Part shown: positions 61,694-64,000 of the stretch, piece by piece
How positions within the stretch are numbered: the stretch's first letter is position 1
Layout: each line of letters begins with the position of its first letter
Source of the DNA: CAZYSK01 sp964649415
GTDB lineage: Bacteria > Chloroflexota > Anaerolineae > B4-G1
Direction of reading: 5' to 3'
NCBI GenBank assembly: GCA_964649415.1
Contig: CAZYSK010000008.1
Span: 1 to 64,000 of the forward strand
DNA length: 64,000 bases
The notes under the pieces: generated by a model
What the model was told of the DNA's origin: nothing
What the model saw: the letters and a program-made list of their open reading frames with translations, nothing else
The model's database searches: none
Position numbers and translations under genes: made by a program

Positions 61694-64000
61694 TCAGACA
61701 GCCTTACGAAACAGCCGCCTATCCGAAAGGTCCCGAGCGTTTCGCACGATGAAACGCAACCTCCAGCCGGTTTCTCCCTGTGGCAAACGAGGATCAAGCA
61801 GATACTGAGACAGCACGCCCGGACCGCAGCTTTCATTCCCCAGCCCTGACTGGGCGTAGTCGAGGTTGAGGGTGATGTCGTCGCGCCGCTTGAGCTCGTG
61901 GACGTGCGTCGCCCGGGTCAGGTCTTCGGTCGTGAAGTGATGCGCACTGACGTTGAACAGATCCATCCCCACAACCAGCAGTCCCACGCCATCCCTGTCC
62001 ATATCCGTCAGCGCGACCCACCGCACGTCGGTCTTGTTCCCGTTCTCCTGGGGCACGACGTAGGCCACGTATTGATCGTCCACAGAGCCGCTGTACACGC
62101 CTACCTTCGCCCCCAGCTTGCGGTCAGCATACGTCTCGTGCGGACCCCGCCCGTACCAGGTGAAGCGGTTGTACCGCCCCGGCAGACGCATCTGGAGGCC
62201 AACCCGGGGCAAGGGGGGCATTTCGCTGGCCGGCACAATGTGCGCGTCAACTAGCACGTCGCCGCTGCCGTATATGGTATACATGTAATCGCACTCGAAG
62301 CACGCCGTATGCCGGGGCGCTGCCGCCGCACTCACCGAGTGCACACCAACCCGGACGACCTGCGGGCTGATCCGGGCAACCTCGATCGCGTCCACCGCCT
62401 CGTGCAGCCGATCCAGCCCGGCCTTGCGCCAGAGAATCACCGCCCTCTTGGCGTCGTTCTCCGTGGGCGCACGCCAGACGTTGAGCGCGGGGCCTTGCAG
62501 GACCACGTCCTGTCCCGCGTACTGCCAGGTGGCGATGCGGCCGGCTGCCTTGTCAAAGACCAGGCGGAAGCCATCTCCCTGCACGGCGATCTCCGTCTCG
62601 GATTCCTCCATCTGCAAGGCCGGCATATCACTAATCTTGGTTGGCAGGACGGCGGGAACGTCAAACGGCATCTTGAATTGCGCCCAGGCCACTTCGTGCC
62701 CGCGCCCGGCCCACAGCGCGTCCTCGGCCAGGGTGAAGCGCACCGTCAGCCAGTATTCGGCACCTGGCTTCACCGCCGGCTCCTGAAACCCCACCGTCAC
62801 AATCTCACTCTCGCCGGCCGGCGTGTCCAGCCTGGGCAATTCCCCTGACTGAAGCACCTCGCCATCGGCCGACAACGCCCACGATACGTCCAGCCCGCTC
62901 AGGTCGGAGAAGCAGTACCTGTTGATGACCCGCAGCTTCCCAGCCGCCAGGTCCACTGGCTCGACGCGTACCGGCTCCGCGATCTTCTTGTGTTCCCACA
63001 GCGCGGGGTGTGGCACGTGGTCGGCCCCGATGATGCCGTTGATGCAGAAGCTGCCATCGTTCGGCTCGTCCCCGAAATCGCCGCCGTAGGCGAACCACTC
63101 TACGGACGCACGATCAATGTCCGCACCGCCGTCTGTAAACCGCCGGATGGACTGGTCCGCCCAGTCCCAGATGAAGCCGCCCTGGAACCTCGGATACGCC
63201 TCGACCGCGTCCCAGTACTCCTTCAGGTTGCCGGTGCTGTTGCCCATCGAGTGGGCGTATTCACACATGATGAACGGACGGCTCTCCCCCGGCGTCTGTG
63301 ACATCTCGATGGTCCTGTCGACCGAGGGGTACATCACGCTCACTATGTCTATCTCCGGCGCGGTCTCGGCCCCCTTGTAAACGTGCTGCGACGTGGCGCT
63401 CTCGTAGTGCACCGGGCGCGCAGGGTCATGTGCGTGGATCCACTCGGCCAGCGCGGTGTGGTTGGGCCCGTAGCCCGACTCGTTGCCCAGCGACCAAATG
63501 AGCACGCAAGGGTGGTTCTTGTCACGCTCCACCATCCCCGTGCATCGCTCCATAAACGCGGGAAGCCATTCGGGGTCTTTGGTCGGCCTGTCCCAAACAC
63601 CGTGGCTCTCGATATTCGCCTCGTCGATGACGTAAAGCCCGTACTGATCGCACAGATCATACCACCGGGGATCGTCGGGATAGTGGCAGGTACGCACCGC
63701 GTTGACGTTGAACTGCTTCATCAGCTTGATGTCCTCGATCATCGACTCGACAGTGACGAAATGGCCGGTGTCGGGATCGTGCTCGTGCCGGTTCACACCC
63801 TTGAACAGGACAGGCACACCGTTGACGTGGACCTGGCCATCCTTGATCTCGACCTTGCGGAAACCCACCCGGCAGCTCTCGACCTCCACGACCTCGCCCG
63901 CCGCGTCTCTCAGCGTGATCAACAGCGTGTACAGGTACGGCTGCTCGTCCGACCACTTCTCGGGGTCCGCTATCGCCCCCTCCAGGTCCACCGTGATCTC
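61694..64000 (-). CDS. GH2 beta-galactosidase (LacZ type), 5' end beyond the window
   Basis: About 768 residues are visible; the frame stays open to the last base, so the N-terminal sugar-binding domain is outside. The acid/base Glu lies in WSLGNESGYG and the nucleophile Glu in IMCEYAHSMGN. The C-terminal Bgal_small_N-type domain is complete (YGRGPHETYADRK, SGLGNESCGPG). It should hydrolyse beta-galactosides intracellularly. With GH31 and the transporter it suggests oligosaccharide use. Confidence 0.95.
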   Translation of the reverse strand, partial: EITVDLEGAIADPEKWSDEQPYLYTLLITLRDAAGEVVEVESCRVGFRKVEIKDGQVHVNGVPVLFKGVNRHEHDPDTGHFVTVESMIEDIKLMKQFNVNAVRTCHYPDDPRWYDLCDQYGLYVIDEANIESHGVWDRPTKDPEWLPAFMERCTGMVERDKNHPCVLIWSLGNESGYGPNHTALAEWIHAHDPARPVHYESATSQHVYKGAETAPEIDIVSVMYPSVDRTIEMSQTPGESRPFIMCEYAHSMGNSTGNLKEYWDAVEAYPRFQGGFIWDWADQSIRRFTDGGADIDRASVEWFAYGGDFGDEPNDGSFCINGIIGADHVPHPALWEHKKIAEPVRVEPVDLAAGKLRVINRYCFSDLSGLDVSWALSADGEVLQSGELPRLDTPAGESEIVTVGFQEPAVKPGAEYWLTVRFTLAEDALWAGRGHEVAWAQFKMPFDVPAVLPTKISDMPALQMEESETEIAVQGDGFRLVFDKAAGRIATWQYAGQDVVLQGPALNVWRAPTENDAKRAVILWRKAGLDRLHEAVDAIEVARISPQVVRVGVHSVSAAAAPRHTACFECDYMYTIYGSGDVLVDAHIVPASEMPPLPRVGLQMRLPGRYNRFTWYGRGPHETYADRKLGAKVGVYSGSVDDQYVAYVVPQENGNKTDVRWVALTDMDRDGVGLLVVGMDLFNVSAHHFTTEDLTRATHVHELKRRDDITLNLDYAQSGLGNESCGPGVLSQYLLDPRLPQGETGWRLRFIVRNARDLSDRRLFRKAV

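Overview
The window looks like one scaffold from a draft assembly (four runs of exactly 100 N) of a GC-rich, largely anaerobic bacterium, most likely Chloroflexota (Anaerolineae-like). The inference rests on the gene set: NTPase/TPR pairs with 46-residue repeats, a LuxR-TM-Kelch regulator, TrmFO, an enlarged TspO relative, and many short palindromic and G-rich repeats between genes. No rRNA, tRNA, CRISPR or phage module was seen.

Region 1 (1-12905, + strand): after a membrane protein with DSGSGS repeats and its terminator, a clear promoter (1423-1451) precedes an aldo/keto reductase, a Gfo/Idh/MocA dehydrogenase, a 661-residue fusion of a ROK sugar-kinase domain with a glycyl-radical-enzyme (GRE) activase, and the GRE itself. 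A STAND-like NTPase, a TPR protein (split by an assembly gap) and an LDH2-type dehydrogenase follow; the last two overlap by ATGA. I read this as an anaerobic sugar or polyol pathway built around a C-x-E (eliminase-type) GRE with an unusual kinase-activase fusion. This is the best candidate for an undescribed system.

Region 2 (12906-24117): TspO-like protein, a three-gene ABC-2 exporter, then on the - strand a transglutaminase/DUF58 pair, a two-TM miniprotein, HflX beside a 78-bp tandem repeat, and a lipoprotein whose linker is encoded by a minisatellite.

Region 3 (24239-37248, - strand): a signalling island with a GAF protein, four histidine kinases (three hybrid), a TrpX-type binding lipoprotein and a ferredoxin-FAD oxidoreductase.

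Region 4 (37837-53505): M28 peptidase, TrmFO, LuxR-Kelch regulator, a recombinase-fold protein without catalytic residues, a corrinoid-activation pair with a GPH sugar symporter, an Amt-like channel without the twin histidines, Mut7-C and poly-zinc-ribbon proteins, a site-2 protease, an RmlC-like epimerase and an aminotransferase.

Region 5 (53606-64000, - strand): carbohydrate and peptide genes, namely PHP phosphoesterase, GH31 glycosidase, YhhN protein, a DppB/DppC/DppA-like transporter without ATPases, and a GH2 beta-galactosidase cut by the window edge.

A theme across all regions is dispersed short palindromes and G-rich minisatellites, several of which lie inside reading frames and supply start codons, N-termini, C-termini or linkers.
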